Below, one piece after another: positions 25,865 through 34,205 of a stretch of 64,000 bases of DNA. Source of the stretch: an uncultured Tateyamaria sp. (GTDB lineage: Bacteria; Pseudomonadota; Alphaproteobacteria; Rhodobacterales; Rhodobacteraceae); assembly GCF_947488715.1 (NCBI RefSeq), contig NZ_CANLAG010000004.1, forward strand, positions 305,481 to 369,480. The letters are read 5' to 3'. A program made the position numbers and the translations under genes. A model generated the notes under the pieces. The model did not search any database, was not told where the DNA came from, and saw nothing but the letters and a program-made list of their open reading frames with translations. Numbering within the stretch: the first letter of the stretch is position 1; each line of letters starts with the position of its first letter.

Positions 25865-26542
25865 TCAGACCTCGCGCTTGAGAAAGGCAGCCATGTGCGC
25901 AGCGATGGCCGCGTTGGACACAGGGTCGGGCAGGGTGGCGCGGGCGGCGTCCAACTGGTCGTCAGGAACGACGCCGGGGCCACGGTGGGTGGCCAGCGCC
26001 TCGACCATGTCGGCGTCGAATTCCGGATGTGGCTGGATCGTCCAGATGCGGTCGCCATAGACGAGGGCCGCGTTTTCGCAAAAGTCATTCGTCGCTGTCA
26101 CGGTGGCACCTGGCGGGACTTCGACAACCTGATCCTGATGCCAGGCATTCAGCGCCACGGTCTCATCGTTCAACGTGTATTCCGTTCGCCCCACGCGCCA
26201 GCCGCCGTCGAACTTGACCACACGCCCACCCATGGCTTGCGCGATGATCTGATGCCCAAAACAGATGCCAACCAGGGGCCGGCCCGAGGCATGGACCGCG
26301 CGGATCAAGTCCTCGAGCGGGGGGATGAATGCGTGGTCTTCGTATGCGCCGTGTTTTGAGCCGGTGATCAACCAACCGTCGCAGACCTCGGGCCTGTCAG
26401 GAAAGGCCATATCGACCACGTTGTAGGTTTCAAATTCAAAACCATGCCCATCCAAAAGACGATGGAACATGGCGTCATAGTCACCGATCGTTCCCAACAC
26501 TTCGTCGGGCGCGTGACCGGTTTGCAAAATGCCGATTTTCAT
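25865..26542 (-). CDS. Class I glutamine amidotransferase (PuuD-position enzyme)
   Basis: A 225-residue triad amidotransferase. The nucleophile is Cys in VGICFGHQI, with His and Glu in QPHPEFD. It resembles GMP-synthase-type amidotransferase domains standing alone. Within this operon the likely job is to hydrolyse a gamma-glutamyl product (as PuuD does) rather than to feed ammonia to a synthase, because no synthase domain is present. It lies three bases upstream of the first ligase. Confidence 0.85.
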   Translation of the reverse strand: MKIGILQTGHAPDEVLGTIGDYDAMFHRLLDGHGFEFETYNVVDMAFPDRPEVCDGWLITGSKHGAYEDHAFIPPLEDLIRAVHASGRPLVGICFGHQIIAQAMGGRVVKFDGGWRVGRTEYTLNDETVALNAWHQDQVVEVPPGATVTATNDFCENAALVYGDRIWTIQPHPEFDADMVEALATHRGPGVVPDDQLDAARATLPDPVSNAAIAAHMAAFLKREV

Positions 26543-26581
26543 GGATCACCTGAGGGTTACACCGCCTTGATAAAGCGCGGC

Positions 26582-27916
26582 TTACACAGTGTCGAGATAG
26601 ATTTCAGTTTGCTCTTCGACGCTCAATTCCGCCATCTCGCGCAGCTCTTGCCGTTTTGTCAGTACCATGTTGGCGACCAGCTCGGGCGCAAAGATGCGCG
26701 CGACCTCTTTGCTGTGCTCAAAGGTGTCGATGGCATCGGACCAATTGGCCGGAACGCGCGGCAGGTCCTGCGCATAGGCGTTGCCGGTGATGGGGGCAGG
26801 CGGATCCTGCCTGTCCTCGATCCCGTTCAATGCCGCACCCAAGACCGCCGCCACAGACAGATAGGGGTTCACATCCCCGCCGGCGAGGCGGTGTTCGATG
26901 CGCCGTGCTGCGGTCGGCCCGGATGGTACACGAATGGCGGCCGTCCGGTTTTCGTAGGCCCAGGCAATGCCAGTCGGCGCATGCGCCCCCGGCACGAACC
27001 GCGCATAGGAATTGGCATGGGGCGCAAAGATCAGCGTCGCGCCCGGCATTGCCGCCAAACAGCCCTGTATCGCATGACGCAACATGTCGCTGCCGCGTTC
27101 GGTTCCATCGTCAAAGACGTTGCGGCCCTCACCATCCAAAACCGAAAAGTGCATGTGAAGCCCAGAACCCGCATAGTCCTCATAAGGCTTGGCCATGAAT
27201 GAAGCCGCAAACCCATGTTTGCGTGCCATGCCTTTGACCAGCATCTTGAACAACCACGCATCATCCGCGGCTTTCAACGCATCGGCCTGATGCATCAAGT
27301 TGATCTCGAACTGGCCCAAACCCGCTTCGGAAATGGCAGTGTCGGCAGGAATGTCCATCGCCTCGCAGGCATCGTACAGCTCGGTAAAAAACGCATCAAA
27401 CTGGTCCAGAGCCCGTAGCGACAGGATTTCGCCTGCCACACGGCGTTTGCCTGACCGTGGCGACGGCGGCACACGTAGCCGCGTGCCAGCATCATCAATC
27501 AGAAAGAATTCAAGCTCTACCGCAACAACGGGGGTCAAGCCCTTGGCTTCGAACCGTTTCTGCACATCGGCCAAGGCGTGTCGCGGATCACCCATAAACG
27601 GGCGACCATCTTCGTGATACATCCAGATCGGCAACAGACCGGTGGGCGTTTCCAACCATGGCATCGGCATAAAACCACGCTCGGTCGGGCGCAGCACGCC
27701 GTCCCGGTCCCCGCTTTCCATCACAAGCGGGCTGTCCTCGATGTCTTCGCCCCAAATGTCGAGATTCAATACAGACAACGGAAACCGCGTCCCCGTTTCT
27801 GTCACCTTGTCAGCAAAGCGCACTGGCATGCGTTTGCCCCGTGCCACACCGTTCAAATCGGACGCCGCCACACGGATCGCGCGGATTTCAGGGTTTTCAA
27901 TCAGCCAATCGTGCAT
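26582..27916 (-). CDS. Glutamine synthetase-like gamma-glutamyl ligase (second of two)
   Basis: A 444-residue paralogue of the ligase at 24500 with the same catalytic blocks: VELEFFLIDD, SGLHMHFSVLDGEGRNVF and AWAYENRTAAIRVPSG. The two differ enough (N-termini and substrate loops unlike) to have different amine specificity or to form a hetero-oligomer. It sits between the ABC permeases and the amidotransferase. Having two ligases with one oxidase suggests a broad-substrate amine pathway. Confidence 0.88.
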   Translation of the reverse strand: MHDWLIENPEIRAIRVAASDLNGVARGKRMPVRFADKVTETGTRFPLSVLNLDIWGEDIEDSPLVMESGDRDGVLRPTERGFMPMPWLETPTGLLPIWMYHEDGRPFMGDPRHALADVQKRFEAKGLTPVVAVELEFFLIDDAGTRLRVPPSPRSGKRRVAGEILSLRALDQFDAFFTELYDACEAMDIPADTAISEAGLGQFEINLMHQADALKAADDAWLFKMLVKGMARKHGFAASFMAKPYEDYAGSGLHMHFSVLDGEGRNVFDDGTERGSDMLRHAIQGCLAAMPGATLIFAPHANSYARFVPGAHAPTGIAWAYENRTAAIRVPSGPTAARRIEHRLAGGDVNPYLSVAAVLGAALNGIEDRQDPPAPITGNAYAQDLPRVPANWSDAIDTFEHSKEVARIFAPELVANMVLTKRQELREMAELSVEEQTEIYLDTV

Positions 27917-27963
27917 GGGGCTTCATTGTTCCAAAAATATGCCCGCCGGAGGCATGAAACCTG

Positions 27964-28770
27964 TCAGCGGATGAGGTTGAGGCGCAGTTTCATCTTGCTG
28001 CGCGCGTTCGCGGGCAAGTGTCGGTTGAGCCGCCGGTTCACCAATCCAAAGAGGCCGATGATCACCAGGGTCAGCAAAATGAAATACCCGGCCAGGATCG
28101 GGTAAGGGACAAAGGGGTTGAACGTCTTGTCCGCAAAGTAGCTTGCATAATACAGCGCGTCGCCCCGTTGCTGCCACGCCGGAAACCCCGAGAAATAGAC
28201 AAGCGTGGTGGCGTGAAACAGAAAGATTGCCTCGTTCGTATAGGCGGGCCAGGCCAGCCGCAGCATCGTGGGCCAGACGATCCGACGAAACCGCGACCAT
28301 CCCGACAGCCCATAGGCATCCGCCGCCTCGACCTCGCCTTTGGGAATGGATTGCAGCGCGCCATAGAAAATCTGCGCCGAATAGGCACCTGTGTTCAGGA
28401 ACAGCACAATCAACGCACCCAGCCACGCCGCCGTAAAGGGATCAAAAAACGGGTACGCGCCTTTGAGATTCAGAAACAGGAAGTAGGCAAAGAAGAACTG
28501 GATAAACAGCGGCGAACCCCGGAAGAGAAAGATGAACCATTCCGCAGGTTTGCGCAGCCAAGGGTTTGCCGAACCTTTGCCAAGCGCAATTGCCGTGGCG
28601 AGGAAAAAGCCCGTCGTCAGCGCCATGAGGCCGAAATAGACGTTCCAGATCATACCCGATCCGATCAGCACCACCTGTTCGCACAAGGTGAAGTCGCTGC
28701 GCGGCAACAACCGTTCGCCGATGCCGATAGACCGCAAGCTGTAGGATTGTATGGTCTCAAGGCAACTCAC
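27964..28770 (-). CDS. Amino-acid-type ABC transporter permease (second)
   Basis: A 268-residue HisM/ArtM-type permease with about five membrane segments. The EAA loop (SIPKGEVEAADAYGLSGWSRFRRI) contacts the ATPase. The start is GTG 28770, overlapping the previous permease stop by four bases (GTGA). With the upstream permease, solute-binding protein and ATPase it completes a polar amino-acid (PAAT) importer that probably feeds the ligase/oxidase pathway. Confidence 0.93.
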   Translation of the reverse strand: MSCLETIQSYSLRSIGIGERLLPRSDFTLCEQVVLIGSGMIWNVYFGLMALTTGFFLATAIALGKGSANPWLRKPAEWFIFLFRGSPLFIQFFFAYFLFLNLKGAYPFFDPFTAAWLGALIVLFLNTGAYSAQIFYGALQSIPKGEVEAADAYGLSGWSRFRRIVWPTMLRLAWPAYTNEAIFLFHATTLVYFSGFPAWQQRGDALYYASYFADKTFNPFVPYPILAGYFILLTLVIIGLFGLVNRRLNRHLPANARSKMKLRLNLIR

Positions 28771-29666
28771 GCGGGCGCCCCCTTGCGCTGTGCCTCACCA
28801 CCCGTGGTGGCCTGACCACGTGTCAGCCGCGCCATGATCCGCGACAACACCTTTTCCGACCCCCAGGTCATAAAGAGGTAGAACACCAACAGAGCGAGGA
28901 AATACCACATGCGCCAATCGCCATGCGGATACGCCGTAAAACGAGCCGTCTTGGTCCCACCCAGTTCACGGGCCCAATACACCACGTCCTCGATGCCCAA
29001 CAGAAACAGCAGGGGCGTCGCCTTGATCAGAACCTGCCACAGGTTCGACAGACCGGGCAGGGCATAGACCCACATTTGCGGCACAAGAATGCGCCAGAAC
29101 GTCTGACGCGGTGACATGCCATAGGCCTCTGCGGTCTCGAGTTGCGCCTTGGGCACGGCGCGCATCGCGCCAAAGATCACGTTGGCCACAAAGGCCCCGA
29201 ACACCAAGGCAAAGGTCATGACGGCCAGGGCAAAAGCATATGCCTGATGGACCGCCTGGGGGGCCGTACCCAGCGGCAGCTTGGCCTGCGGGCACACGAG
29301 AAAGTCGTTGCCTTGCCTGATCGGGTCAGTCCAGTCGGGACACAGCGCCTGATGGCGCAGCCATTCAAAGCCCTGATCCAGCGCGATGACGAAAAACAGG
29401 AAAAATGCGATGTCCGGTACACCGCGCACAATGGCGATATAGGCCTTGCCCAACCAGGACACCGGCAGGATTTGCGACCGTGCCGACATCGCACCCGCGA
29501 ACCCAAAGGCAAGCGCCACTGGGGCTGTGACCGCCAGAATGCCAATCACCTTCAAAAAGCTCAGGTAGAAAGAAAAATGCACGCCTGTGGTAAGGTAGCA
29601 GCTAAGCCACCAGAGCCGCTCCAACGTGTCGGGATCACTGCAATACGAAAACACTAGCGCCACCAC
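28767..29666 (-). CDS. Amino-acid-type ABC transporter permease (first)
   Basis: A 299-residue PAAT-family permease with about five to six membrane segments (about residues 38-58, 67-87, 140-165, 215-235 and 255-275). The ATPase-contact loop is AVPKAQLETAEAYGMSPRQTFWRIL. The GTG start at 29666 lies inside the end of the preceding small gene, so translation is likely coupled. A periplasmic insert of about 40 residues (CPDWTDPIRQGNDF) is longer than usual for this family. Confidence 0.92.
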   Translation of the reverse strand: MVALVFSYCSDPDTLERLWWLSCYLTTGVHFSFYLSFLKVIGILAVTAPVALAFGFAGAMSARSQILPVSWLGKAYIAIVRGVPDIAFFLFFVIALDQGFEWLRHQALCPDWTDPIRQGNDFLVCPQAKLPLGTAPQAVHQAYAFALAVMTFALVFGAFVANVIFGAMRAVPKAQLETAEAYGMSPRQTFWRILVPQMWVYALPGLSNLWQVLIKATPLLFLLGIEDVVYWARELGGTKTARFTAYPHGDWRMWYFLALLVFYLFMTWGSEKVLSRIMARLTRGQATTGGEAQRKGAPA

Positions 29667-29977
29667 TGCCGATGAAAGTGGTGGTGATGTGCGGCACCGA
29701 AATGTCTGACGCGCCCAACCTGCTGCAAGTAGGCGTCGGGCAAAGGGAAGTCTCTGATGTCGTCGGGCCGCATGGTTTCGATCGAGACCTCAACACCCTC
29801 AGCAACATCCGGGTAGTCGATCGCCAGCTCACGCGCTTTGACTTCGTGCAACTCTTGCACGGCCACCATCATCTCGATGCCGGTCTTTGGTGTGTAGTCG
29901 GCGCGCACGCGGAACAAGTATCCAATAATAGGTTGGGGGTCCGCCGTACGGCGTAGTCCGCGCAGCAGACCCCACAT
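29654..29977 (-). CDS. Small hypothetical protein inside the ABC operon
   Basis: A 107-residue frame lying between the solute-binding protein stop (29981) and the first permease start. Its codon use and amino-acid composition resemble the genes around it (many GAC, GTG, CGC codons), and it fills a gap the operon would otherwise lack. The C-terminus is His-rich (HFGAAHHHHFHRQWWR), a possible metal-binding tail. There is no clear Shine-Dalgarno sequence, so it would be coupled to upstream translation. No family recognised. Confidence 0.6.
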   Translation of the reverse strand: MWGLLRGLRRTADPQPIIGYLFRVRADYTPKTGIEMMVAVQELHEVKARELAIDYPDVAEGVEVSIETMRPDDIRDFPLPDAYLQQVGRVRHFGAAHHHHFHRQWWR

Positions 29978-29980
29978 GGT

Positions 29981-30712
29981 TTAGTACTGGGCCGTTTCTT
30001 CGCCGAACCACTTGACCAGCAGCGCGTTCAGCGTGCCGTCTTCTTTCATCGAGGTGATGGCCGCGTCAAACTTGCCTTTCAGCTCGCCATCGCTTTCGCG
30101 CAGACCCATGCCGACGCCGCCGCCAAGGCCCACGTCCTCACCAACAAACATCAGCTCGCCACCCGATGCCTCGACCAGCGGGACAAGGTAGTCCTTGTCT
30201 GCAAAGACCGCGTCAGCCTCGCCATTGCGGACGGCCGCAACTGTCTCTTCAGGCGTTGCAAACTCGATCAGAGCTGCATTGCCTTCGGCAATGTAGCCCG
30301 CTTGGATCGTGGCTGTTTGTGCTGCGATCACGCCGCCTGTCAGGTCCGCGTCTGCACTGGCCGCAACAAAGGCCGAAGAGGCGGGCGGTACGTAGTTCTG
30401 TGTGAAATCAATGACTTCGTCGCGCTCGTCCGTGATCGACATGCCGGCGATGATTGTGTCGTAGTTGGACGACACCAGGTTCGGGATGATGCTGTCCCAG
30501 TCGTTCTTGACCCACTCGCAGGTCAGCTCGGCACGCAGGCACAACTCGTCGCCCAGTTCGCGCTCGAACCCGTCAATTTCGCCCGCATCGTTGATGAAGT
30601 TGTACGGAGGGTAGGCGCCCTCGGTGCCCATGCGCACGACCGAATGACCGTCGGCCAGTGCAAGCGTCGCAGTGACCGCGACGGCAACCGTAGAAAGAAG
30701 GATGGATTTCAT
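29981..30712 (-). CDS. Periplasmic amino-acid/amine solute-binding protein
   Basis: A 243-residue family 3 binding protein (HisJ/ArtJ type) with a signal peptide (about 1-20, ending ATLALADG). It opens with TEGAYPPYNFINDAGEIDGFE, followed by the hinge region SNYDTIIAGMSITDERDEVIDFT. It binds the ligand for the two permeases and ATPase of the same operon. Two cysteines (CLRAELTC) probably form a disulphide. Ligand unknown; a basic amino acid or diamine would suit the neighbouring ligases. Confidence 0.93.
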   Translation of the reverse strand: MKSILLSTVAVAVTATLALADGHSVVRMGTEGAYPPYNFINDAGEIDGFERELGDELCLRAELTCEWVKNDWDSIIPNLVSSNYDTIIAGMSITDERDEVIDFTQNYVPPASSAFVAASADADLTGGVIAAQTATIQAGYIAEGNAALIEFATPEETVAAVRNGEADAVFADKDYLVPLVEASGGELMFVGEDVGLGGGVGMGLRESDGELKGKFDAAITSMKEDGTLNALLVKWFGEETAQY

Positions 30713-30739
30713 GAGTGATACTCCCGTTGTTTTATTGGT

Positions 30740-31513
30740 TTACGCGGCGTGGGTCGCAGAAAGGAACCCGCGCAGACGTTCTGATTTGGGCGCGCCGAAC
30801 AGCGTGTCGGGCGGGCCCTGTTCCTCAATCAGGCCTTGATGCAGGAACACGACATGGTCGCTCACATCGTGGGCCAGTTTCATGTCGTGTGTGACGATCA
30901 GCATCGTGCGCCCTTCGGCGGCCAAGTCCTTGATGACCTTGATGACTTCCTGTTCCAGCTCTGGGTCTAGCGCGCTGGTCGGCTCGTCAAACAGCAGCGC
31001 CTCAGGCTCCATGCACAGGGCGCGGGCAATCGCTGCGCGCTGCTGTTGGCCGCCGGACAATTGGGCCGGATACACATCGCATTTGTCGCCGATACCGACC
31101 TTGTCCAGATAGGCGCGCGCCGCTTTTTCGACCTCGGCAGGATCGCGGCGCAGCACTGTGACGGGTGCTTCCATCACGTTCTGCAGGATCGTCATATGGG
31201 CCCACAGATTGAACTGCTGGAACACCATAGACAGGTTGGTGCGGATGCGCAGCACCTGTTTGGGATCAGCGGGCCGGCGGGCGTGGTTTGACCCTTGCCA
31301 TGTCACCGGCTCACCTTTGAACGTGACATCACCCTGCTGGCTGTCTTCGAGCAGGTTACAACAGCGCAACAGCGTCGACTTGCCCGATCCGGATGACCCG
31401 ATCAGCGACACCACGTCGCCGCGTTTTGCGGCAATATCCACGCCTTTCAGCACTTCGAGCGCGCCATAGGCTTTGTGGAGGTTGCGGATTTCGATAACGG
31501 GTGTGTCGGTCAA
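30740..31513 (-). CDS. ABC transporter ATP-binding protein (polar amino acid type)
   Basis: A 257-residue ATPase with Walker A GSSGSGKST (39-47), signature LSGGQQQR and Walker B LLFDEPTSALD in the normal order. Sequence type is HisP/GlnQ. It is the first gene of the minus-strand operon that runs to 23155, so its upstream region (31514-31635) should hold the operon promoter. No operator or riboswitch was recognised there. Confidence 0.96.
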   Translation of the reverse strand: MTDTPVIEIRNLHKAYGALEVLKGVDIAAKRGDVVSLIGSSGSGKSTLLRCCNLLEDSQQGDVTFKGEPVTWQGSNHARRPADPKQVLRIRTNLSMVFQQFNLWAHMTILQNVMEAPVTVLRRDPAEVEKAARAYLDKVGIGDKCDVYPAQLSGGQQQRAAIARALCMEPEALLFDEPTSALDPELEQEVIKVIKDLAAEGRTMLIVTHDMKLAHDVSDHVVFLHQGLIEEQGPPDTLFGAPKSERLRGFLSATHAA

Positions 31514-31635
31514 GGGGCACGCTGCGCTAATTGTGTCAGCGGGTATAAGGACGCAATTTTTCAGCCGAGTCTACGGGCAAATCGACGGTTTCGGGGTGCA
31601 TCTGCCCGATTTGACGCCAAGTGACGCCGGATTGA

Positions 31636-32373
31636 TCAGGGCATCGCCGGTATGGGCAGCGCACGGTACGTGTCCGCGTCGATCCGAGCCAGCCCTTTTA
31701 GGTGCAGAATGTCACGGTCAGACGCCGACATCTGTGCAATGGCATTGCGGACCGCATGGGCGATGGGGGCAGGATCGCGCCCCTTAGCAGTGATCAGGGG
31801 CAAGCCCGGCGTGGGGTCGGTGCGGATAAACGTCTCGATACCTCGGGCCGTTTCGGGGTTTGCGTGTTGCCACATCAGGTAGGTGATGGCGTCAATGCCT
31901 GCGAAATCGGCGCGACGTTCCAGCACGGCATGAATGGACGCCACATGCGCACCCGTTTCCAAGGTGGCCGGAACCGTCAGGTTCAACGCCCCTGCGGCAG
32001 CGACGGGGGCCGCCCAGCCGGATTGCGACAGCCCGTCATTATAGGCCAAGATGCCCGAACGGGCCAAGGAACGCAGATCCCTGTCGTCCCCGCGCCGCCT
32101 GATGATATAGCTGTAGTAGTACCCGCTGGGGCAATCGCGCAGGCCATAGTCCGGCGTGCCGACCAGCGTCACCTGACCATACAGGCGCGCCCGAAACGGC
32201 AGCCCGCATGTCTGCGCCAGCAAAAGGTCCGGCGATTGCCAGATGCCCCAACTGTCGTGCGTTCTGTCCAGTTTTTCGGGGCCATAGCCCAACGCGTCGC
32301 GTATGCCGTCCCAAAAGCGATCATAGGCGTCGCGTGCATGGGGCATGTCATACATGCCCAGCGATGCGATCAT
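31636..32373 (-). CDS. PhnD/SsuA/transferrin-type solute-binding domain protein without a signal peptide
   Basis: A 245-residue protein of the phosphate/phosphonate-binding (PhnD-like) fold, recognised by LVGTPDYGLRDCPSGYYYSYII and ASIHAVLERRADFAGIDAITY. The ATG at 32373 overlaps the TerB-like stop by four bases (ATGA) and the protein begins directly with the fold (MIASLGMYDMPHARDAYDRF). No export signal and no permease are present, so it may act in the cytoplasm. The ligand is unknown. Confidence 0.8.
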   Translation of the reverse strand: MIASLGMYDMPHARDAYDRFWDGIRDALGYGPEKLDRTHDSWGIWQSPDLLLAQTCGLPFRARLYGQVTLVGTPDYGLRDCPSGYYYSYIIRRRGDDRDLRSLARSGILAYNDGLSQSGWAAPVAAAGALNLTVPATLETGAHVASIHAVLERRADFAGIDAITYLMWQHANPETARGIETFIRTDPTPGLPLITAKGRDPAPIAHAVRNAIAQMSASDRDILHLKGLARIDADTYRALPIPAMP

Positions 32374-32804
32374 CCGCTGACCCGTTGCCGCGCCATGGCA
32401 CTGTCCGGGTCCGAAATCCCCAGCAGGTTTGTCACCAATCTCAAGAGCGCGTCTTCTTCTTGCGCGCGCTGGCCGTCTGCCAGGACAACTTTCCACAGTG
32501 CCTCGATCACCGCCAATCGGTCCTCATAGGCGACGGCAGCCTTGATCGCGCGGGTAAACCGGACGGTGTCAGGTGCCTCGGCTTCCATGGCCTCGGCCTC
32601 ATCGCGCAGGGCTTGGGCGTCACCGGCCGTAAGGCCATAGCGGTCCTGTGTGATCTGATCGATCAAGGCGCGTTCATCACCACTGTAATCGTTGTCAGAG
32701 CGGGCGACGCGCACCAACAGGGCGGTCAGTGCCAAACGCGCATCGGCATCCGCGATGGGGGCGGGGTCAGGCTGTGTCAGCCGGCGAAGGAGGTCTTGGA
32801 ACAT
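32370..32804 (-). CDS. TerB-family (tellurite-resistance-like) helical protein, first
   Basis: A 144-residue all-helical TerB-like protein. Acidic/hydrophobic heptads (ALTALLVRVARSDNDYSGDE, AVIEALWKVVLADGQRAQEED) match the family, with acidic residues that may bind divalent metal. It lies in one operon with a second TerB-like gene, rlmJ and the PhnD-like gene. TerB-like proteins often associate with membranes or stress responses. No tellurite operon is present. Confidence 0.82.
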   Translation of the reverse strand: MFQDLLRRLTQPDPAPIADADARLALTALLVRVARSDNDYSGDERALIDQITQDRYGLTAGDAQALRDEAEAMEAEAPDTVRFTRAIKAAVAYEDRLAVIEALWKVVLADGQRAQEEDALLRLVTNLLGISDPDSAMARQRVSG

Positions 32805-32831
32805 ACCCGCTATATATGGACGTTGCGCAGA

Positions 32832-33272
32832 TTAGCCAAGCGCACGCGTCTTGATATCGGCGCTATCCTCCGGCGTGATGCCCAGTGCGGCTTCGATCTC
32901 GTGCAGTGTTGCCTCTTCGATCGCGGCATGTTCGCCATCTGCCAACAGCACCTGCCACATCGCAAACGCCAGACCCAATCGGTCGGCGTATGGCACGGCG
33001 TCGCGCAGGATTTCGGCAAACTCCGGCGTGCCCGGGGCATGGCGCTCCAGCGCCTCGCAGGTGGCACGCAGTTTTGCGGCCTCGAGCGGTTTCAAATCGA
33101 ACGTGCCGGATAGGATCTTGTCAATCGCCGCAACTTCCGGAGCCTGGTATTCGCGGTCGCTCATCGCGATGCGCACCAGCAAAGCACCCAGTGCCAACTG
33201 GGGTGTCGGTTCGGGCAACGGTTTGGTTTCTCTGGGTCTTTTGGGAAATAGGCGTTCAAACATGGGCATCAC
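32832..33272 (-). CDS. TerB-family helical protein, second
   Basis: A 146-residue paralogue of the neighbouring TerB-like gene, 27 bases upstream of it. It shares the pattern LALGALLVRIAMSDREYQAPEV and AFAMWQVLLADGEHAAIEE. Its ATG (33272) overlaps the rlmJ stop by four bases. The basic N-terminus (MFERLFPKRPRETK) and Pro-rich lead may tether it. The pair is a tandem duplication that has diverged considerably. Confidence 0.8.
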   Translation of the reverse strand: MMPMFERLFPKRPRETKPLPEPTPQLALGALLVRIAMSDREYQAPEVAAIDKILSGTFDLKPLEAAKLRATCEALERHAPGTPEFAEILRDAVPYADRLGLAFAMWQVLLADGEHAAIEEATLHEIEAALGITPEDSADIKTRALG

Positions 33273-34042
33273 TTCAGTTGGTCAAAGCGATTTTTCAGCT
33301 TTGCGGCCTCTGCTGCAAGACCAAAGGGCGGTCGGATCACAAACAGACCCGATCCGATCATCCCATGACCGGGTCGCGCGGGCGCAAAACGTACTTCGTG
33401 CCGCAGCGCATCGGGGTGATCTTTCTCTAATGACTTCAACATGTTGTGGTGGGCGCCGGAGGTCAAAAGCGGGTACCACAATGCGATGATGCCCACATTC
33501 CATGCGCGCACGTACTTTTTTATGTGGCCGGGTATCGTGTCGTAGTCGTCTTTGATCTCGAAGCTGGGGTCGATCAGCATCAAACCGCGCCGTGGCGTCG
33601 GGGGCACCATGCCATGCGCCATGTCGAAACCGTTCATGTTGCGACAGATGGCCGTGGGCAGCGCCAGTTCCAGTGCGTTGTGTTCTTGCGGGTGCAGTTC
33701 GGCGATGGTGATCGTGTCGGTGTCGCGCAAGCGTTGCGTCGCGATCAAGGGCGAGCCGGGATAAGCCGTTTCACCTGCAATGCCGCAGGTCTCGGCGAGG
33801 GATTTCGCATAAGGGTGCGCATCCGGAAACCAGTGGCGCGTTCGCGCAATTCCCTGCGCCGCCTCGCCTGTTTTCAACGCTTCGGGTGCGTCCAGATGAT
33901 ACAGCGCCCGACCGCCATGCGTTTCGATATAGCTGACCGGTTTGTCCTTGGCGGTGAGGTAATCCAGCATCCACGCAAGCAAGCTGTGCTTGTGCACGTC
34001 AGCCAGATTTCCGGCATGGTAGATATGTTGATAACTCAGCAT
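33269..34042 (-). CDS. rlmJ: 23S rRNA (adenine-2030-N6)-methyltransferase
   Basis: A 257-residue RlmJ. The family N-terminus MLSYQHIYHAGNLADVHKH is present, as is the N6-adenine methyltransferase catalytic tetrad as DPSFE (variant of DPPYE) in the middle, and the SAM-binding region ETHGGRALYHL. It modifies A2030 of 23S rRNA. It is the first gene of the run that continues into the two TerB-like genes, with which it shares a four-base overlap. Confidence 0.93.
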   Translation of the reverse strand: MLSYQHIYHAGNLADVHKHSLLAWMLDYLTAKDKPVSYIETHGGRALYHLDAPEALKTGEAAQGIARTRHWFPDAHPYAKSLAETCGIAGETAYPGSPLIATQRLRDTDTITIAELHPQEHNALELALPTAICRNMNGFDMAHGMVPPTPRRGLMLIDPSFEIKDDYDTIPGHIKKYVRAWNVGIIALWYPLLTSGAHHNMLKSLEKDHPDALRHEVRFAPARPGHGMIGSGLFVIRPPFGLAAEAAKLKNRFDQLK

Positions 34043-34205
34043 GCGGCGGGTGTAGCGAAAACCACGCCATGTGCAACGCCCAAGCGCGGGATGTTGCGCG
34101 CGGACACTGCGTTCTCATCAGGCCGCTCTGGCGGTCCTTTGCCTATCGAGGGATGGTGGCGCAAATAGCTGCCCGACCTGTCGCACAGCGGGCTAAGGTG
34201 CACAC

